Source of the DNA: Candidatus Woesebacteria bacterium
GTDB lineage: Bacteria; Patescibacteriota; Microgenomatia; UBA8517
Reading direction: 5' to 3'
NCBI GenBank assembly: GCA_026394855.1
Contig: JAPLZT010000012.1
Location: 1 to 8,161 of the forward strand
Length of the DNA: 8,161 nt
Shown: positions 5,705 to 8,161 of the stretch, in pieces
Layout of the letters: each line of letters begins with the position of its first letter
How positions within the stretch are numbered: position 1 is the first letter of the stretch
Translations under genes and position numbers: made by a program
Notes under the pieces: model-generated
What the model saw: the letters and a program-made list of their open reading frames with translations, nothing else
Told to the model about the DNA's origin: nothing
Databases searched by the model: none

Positions 5705-6117
5705 TAGTCTTCTTTCTTAACAAACTTAGTCTTAATAGGCAGTTTAACCGCTGCTCTGGCAAACGCCAATTTTACAACCTCTTCGGTGGCTCCCGCAACC
5801 TCAAAAAGGATTCTTCCCGGCCTTACTGTTACAACATATTTTGCAATATCTCCTTTTCCTCCACCCATACGCTTTCCTGCCGGTTTTGCGCTTACCGGCT
5901 TATCCGGAAAGATTCTTATCCAAACTCTTCCGCCTTTTCTTAATTCGTGAGTAATTGCACGGCGGGCCGCTTCTATTTGTTGTCCTGTTACCCAAGCGAC
6001 CTCCTGAGCCTTAAGACCAAATTCTCCAAAAGATAATTCCGCTCCCCGGGATGAAACACCTCTCATCTTTCCTCTAAAATCTTTAATGTATTTTCTTCTT
6101 TTGGGCTGCATTGCCAT
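5704..6117 (-). CDS. rplP: Large-subunit ribosomal protein uL16
   Basis: L16 binds near the A-site tRNA elbow and helps organise the peptidyl-transferase centre. The 137 residues match the family (136). Visible landmarks are MQPKRRKYIKDFRGKMRG (3-20), ELSFGEFGLKA (27-37), QIEAARRAI (47-55), GRVWIRIFPDKPVSAKPAG (63-81), KRMGGGKGD (82-90; R83 in the position of the Arg that is hydroxylated in E. coli), VRPGRILFEVAG (98-109) and AAVKLPIKTKFV near the end. The ATG follows the rpsC TAA by one base and has a strong Shine-Dalgarno AGGAGGAAG inside rpsC. A second ATG two codons in is also possible. The gene ends in a TAATG contact with rpmC. Confidence 0.98.
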   Translation of the reverse strand: MAMQPKRRKYIKDFRGKMRGVSSRGAELSFGEFGLKAQEVAWVTGQQIEAARRAITHELRKGGRVWIRIFPDKPVSAKPAGKRMGGGKGDIAKYVVTVRPGRILFEVAGATEEVVKLAFARAAVKLPIKTKFVKKED

Positions 6118-6118
6118 A

Positions 6119-6772
6119 TTATTCTTCCTCCTTTTTATGTACCCAGACTTTTACTCCGACATATCCTCTTTTTAAAAGTGCCGGAACTTGGGCGTAATCA
6201 ATTAATGCTCTCAGCGTCTGGCTTGGAACAGATCCTAAATGATATTTTTCTACCCTTGAAATTTCTGCTCCCTGAATTCTTCCCCCCAACACAATTTTTA
6301 CTCCCTTTGCACCCGATGCCATAACTCTTTCCATGGCGCGGGTTACGACTCTTCTTTGGGGCATTCTTTTCTCTAAATCAACTGCAACCCTTTCGGCAAC
6401 CAATTTTGCCGAAATTTCAGGGTTTTTGATCTCATTAACCTTAAAGTCAATTTTGATATCTGTTAGTTTTTTTCCTCTTGCCTTTGAAAGTAAATCGACA
6501 ATAAACTTTTTAATTTCCTCAATTCCGCTTCCTCCCCGGCCTATGACAATTCCGGGCCTTGAAACAGTAACCGCAATAACCATGCTTTTAGGCAACCTTT
6601 CTATCTCAACTTCTGTAATTCCGGAAAGTTTAAGTCTCCCCAAAAGAGCTCTCCTGATTAAAACATCCTCAATTAAAAACTTGCTGAAATTTGCATTACT
6701 GGAAAACCAGCGTGATTTCCAAGGTAAAAATGTCCCTATTCTAATTCCTATCGGATTAACTTTTTGTCCCAT
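6119..6772 (-). CDS. rpsC: Small-subunit ribosomal protein uS3
   Basis: S3 forms part of the mRNA entry channel in the 30S head and has been linked to the ribosome's mRNA-unwinding activity. The 217 residues are shorter than E. coli S3 (233) mainly by a missing basic tail. The start GQKVNPIGIRIG (2-13) and W18-KSRWF are typical. The type 2 KH domain has its G-x-x-G loop at GRGG (78-81). The C-terminal domain shows GAKGVKIVLGGRIQGAEISR (154-173), the SQTLRALIDYA stretch (184-194) and GYVGVKVWVHK. Where E. coli has FRRAMK, this protein reads VTRAME (143-148), so two of the three basic residues tied to unwinding are changed. The first 17 bases overlap rplV, and the Shine-Dalgarno AAAGGAGA (6788-6781) is inside rplV. 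Confidence 0.98.
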   Translation of the reverse strand: MGQKVNPIGIRIGTFLPWKSRWFSSNANFSKFLIEDVLIRRALLGRLKLSGITEVEIERLPKSMVIAVTVSRPGIVIGRGGSGIEEIKKFIVDLLSKARGKKLTDIKIDFKVNEIKNPEISAKLVAERVAVDLEKRMPQRRVVTRAMERVMASGAKGVKIVLGGRIQGAEISRVEKYHLGSVPSQTLRALIDYAQVPALLKRGYVGVKVWVHKKEEE

Positions 6773-7124
6773 TTTTAGTTTCTCCTTTCTTTACTTCCTT
6801 ACTTTCCAAAATAACCCTAATATGACTCATTCTCTTTTTAATCGGATGCCATTGGCCTCGAGATACAGGCTGACCCCTTTTAAGTCTTGGTCCCTCTCCA
6901 ATCTGAATTTCCTTAAATGAAAGTGCGTCTTCGCTTATTCCCTTAACTCTGGCATTGGCAATTGCAGAAAGGATTACTTTTCTTAAAGGCTCAGCAGCAG
7001 CTTTTCCAACCAAACTTAAACTCTCAACAGCAAGTGACGGCTTTAATCTTTTAATCATCTCAACAACAACCCTAACCTTTTTGGGTGAAATTAATAAGTA
7101 TTTTTGTTCAGCTTTAATATCCAT
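6756..7124 (-). CDS. rplV: Large-subunit ribosomal protein uL22
   Basis: L22 binds 23S rRNA and sends a long beta hairpin into the peptide exit tunnel, where it affects macrolide action and nascent-chain sensing. The 122 residues (E. coli 110) show the start YLLISPKKVRVVVEMIK (9-25), the AEPLRKVILSAIANAR helix (44-59), and the tunnel-hairpin region GEGPRLKRGQPVSRGQWHPI (77-96) followed by KKRMSHIRVIL. The extra length is a Lys/Glu/Thr tail. The gene starts 18 bases after the rpsS TAA; the spacer has no Shine-Dalgarno but a small hairpin, AGCG-GTAA-CGCT. Its 3' end overlaps rpsC by 17 bases and supplies the rpsC ribosome binding site. Confidence 0.98.
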   Translation of the reverse strand: MDIKAEQKYLLISPKKVRVVVEMIKRLKPSLAVESLSLVGKAAAEPLRKVILSAIANARVKGISEDALSFKEIQIGEGPRLKRGQPVSRGQWHPIKKRMSHIRVILESKEVKKGETKNGTKS

Positions 7125-7142
7125 ATATAACAGCGTTACCGC

Positions 7143-7424
7143 TTAGGTTTTGTCTAATGTCCTTTTAACAATTTCTCCATGTCCTCTGAATGTCCTTGTC
7201 GGAGAAAATTCTCCCAAACGATGACCAACCATATCTTCGGTTGCAAAAACATCGATAAAAATCCTGCCGTTATGAACCTGAAAATATTTACCTACAAAAT
7301 CTGGCGAAATCTGACAAGCCCTTGACCATGTCTTGATAGGATTTTCTTTTGAACCCAACCCGGCCTGGACTTTTTTAACAAGCCTTTCGTCTACATATGG
7401 TCCTTTTTTAGAACTTCTTGACAT
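7143..7424 (-). CDS. rpsS: Small-subunit ribosomal protein uS19
   Basis: S19 sits in the 30S head next to S13 and contributes to the bridge with L5. The 93 residues match the family (E. coli 92). Landmarks are [18 protein letters not shown] (2-19), [15 protein letters not shown] (31-45), VHNGR (50-54), and the signature [19 protein letters not shown] (64-82). The ATG lies seven A/T-only bases after the rplB TAA (ATAAAAT-ATG) and no Shine-Dalgarno is present. The gene lies between rplB and rplV, the standard order. Confidence 0.98.
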   Translation of the reverse strand: MSRSSKKGPYVDERLVKKVQAGLGSKENPIKTWSRACQISPDFVGKYFQVHNGRIFIDVFATEDMVGHRLGEFSPTRTFRGHGEIVKRTLDKT

Positions 7425-7431
7425 ATTTTAT

Positions 7432-8161
7432 TTAATTATGTGGTCCTTTCCTTCGATGTTCAATTATTAATTTATTGGAATACTTTTTCTTGTTTCTTGT
7501 TTTTCCGACAGCCATTTTGCCGTAAACTGTTTTTGGATACTTAAGTCCAACCGAACTTCTTCCTTCTCCTCCTCCATGAGGATGAGCATGAGGATGCATT
7601 GCAACTCCTCTTACCCTAGGCCTTATTCCCGCCCATCTTGATCTTCCGGCTTTGCCCAATCTTTCTATCTTTGCTTCAATTCTGCCAACCTGTCCAACAG
7701 TTGCACAAGACTTGGAATTAAATCTTCTGATTTCTCCTGATGGAAGCTTTACTAAAACCCATTTACCCTCTTTACCCTGAAGGGTTGCTGCACTTCCCGC
7801 ACTTTTAACCAAGGAAGCACCCATCCCCGGTTTAATCTCAATATTATGAATGATAGTTCCAATAGGAATTTTTTCAAGAGGAATGGTATTTCCTATCTCA
7901 ATCGGAGCAACTTCCGAAGCAATTACTTTCTTGCCAATTGTGAGTCCTAATGGGGCAAGAATATAGCTTCTTTCTCCATCTTCATAAATAATAAGTGCAA
8001 TTTCGGCACTTCTATTTGGATCATACTCAATAGCTTCAACTTTACCCCAGATATCCTTTTTAGATCTTTTTAGATCAATTTCCCTAAAATACCGCGTTGA
8101 ACGTCCACCCTGATGCCTGACGGTTAGTTTCCCGCTATTATTTCTTCCAGACTTTTTAGAT
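7432..8161 (-). CDS. rplB: Large-subunit ribosomal protein uL2, N-terminus beyond window
   Basis: L2 is a core 23S-binding protein needed for subunit association and located near the peptidyl-transferase centre. The 242 visible residues run from SKKSGRNNSGKLTVRHQGG to RRKGPHN; a typical L2 has about 275, so roughly the first 35 are missing past the window edge. The OB-fold part shows KVEAIEYDPNRSAEIALI (40-57) and GERSYILAPLGL. The SH3-like part shows PIGTIIHNIEIKPG (99-112), GKAGRSRWAGIRPRVRG and the HPHGGGEGR loop (193-201). Just before this loop the usual NPVD is replaced, giving HPHAHPH (189-195), from a 10-base direct repeat. An internal ATG at 7824 is not a start, since the L2 sequence continues upstream of it. 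rpsS follows after seven bases. Confidence 0.98.
   Translation of the reverse strand, partial: SKKSGRNNSGKLTVRHQGGRSTRYFREIDLKRSKKDIWGKVEAIEYDPNRSAEIALIIYEDGERSYILAPLGLTIGKKVIASEVAPIEIGNTIPLEKIPIGTIIHNIEIKPGMGASLVKSAGSAATLQGKEGKWVLVKLPSGEIRRFNSKSCATVGQVGRIEAKIERLGKAGRSRWAGIRPRVRGVAMHPHAHPHGGGEGRSSVGLKYPKTVYGKMAVGKTRNKKKYSNKLIIEHRRKGPHN
7575..7596 (-). repeat. Two 10-base direct repeats in rplB encoding HPHAHPH
   Basis: The minus strand carries CATCCTCATG twice, at 7596-7587 and 7584-7575, a 12-base period that keeps the frame. The repeats encode the two HPH blocks next to the catalytic-centre loop of L2. It may have come from a short in-frame slippage or gene conversion in an ancestor, or from chance convergence of His/Pro codons. 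Confidence 0.55.

Noticed and set aside
5379..5720. Plus-strand frame of 113 codons opposite rpsQ and rpmC with a Phe/Leu/Ser-rich product resembling membrane segments
   Set aside because: The hydrophobic look comes from the complement of Lys-rich codons (AAA/AAG read as TTT/CTT) in rpmC and rpsQ.
6333..6920. Long open frame on the plus strand (195 codons) opposite rpsC and rplV
   Set aside because: It is antisense to two certain ribosomal genes, its product looks like no known family, and such frames arise from the codon bias of the real genes.
7432..7824. A separate 130-residue protein starting at the ATG at 7824
   Set aside because: The same frame stays open to the window edge and continues as clear L2 sequence upstream, so this ATG is an internal methionine.

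Overview
The window is one continuous stretch of the bacterial S10/spc ribosomal-protein cluster. Every gene lies on the minus strand, so the genes read from high to low coordinates. The order is rplB (5' end cut off by the window edge), rpsS, rplV, rpsC, rplP, rpmC, rpsQ, rplN, rplX, rplE, rpsN, rpsH, rplF, rplR, rpsE, rplO, an unrecognised 83-residue gene, secY, and adk (3' end cut off). No convincing gene is seen on the plus strand. No mobile element, CRISPR array, tRNA or rRNA, and no rho-independent terminator is seen. No stretch without a gene is longer than 46 bases.

The window suggests a Candidate Phyla Radiation (Patescibacteria) bacterium, possibly of the Microgenomates group; the finer placement rests on general sequence resemblance and is only inference. 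The main evidence is the absence of rpmD (uL30): rpsE and rplO overlap by ATGA exactly where it normally sits. Further support comes from short ribosomal proteins (S3 217 aa, L18 102 aa, S17 72 aa), a zinc-type S14, very tight gene packing and AT-rich, lysine-rich coding. UGA is a normal stop (it ends rplE, rpsE, rplF, rpmC and rpsQ), so the UGA=Gly code of Gracilibacteria/SR1 does not apply.

The genes form one functional unit. L2, L22, L16, L29, L14, L24, L5, L6, L18 and L15 build the large subunit. S19, S3, S17, S14, S8 and S5 build the small subunit. SecY is the membrane channel that receives nascent chains from the ribosome, and Adk supplies adenylate balance. Junctions are 4-base ATGA overlaps, 1-base contacts or spacers of at most 20 bases; only the spacer before secY (46 bases) is longer. 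About half of the starts have a clear Shine-Dalgarno sequence. The rest sit behind an A/T-only or A/T-rich leader and may depend on translational coupling.

The strongest anomalies are: (1) an rplN of 70 codons instead of about 122, missing one internal in-frame block of about 52 residues while both ends are intact; (2) the unrecognised four-cysteine small protein between rplO and secY; (3) an L2 with HPHAHPH where NPVDHPH is usual, replacing the otherwise conserved Asp before the active-site-proximal His; (4) an S3 in which two of the three basic residues linked to mRNA unwinding in E. coli are not basic; (5) an Adk with changed AMP-site positions. I see no separate new multi-gene system here.
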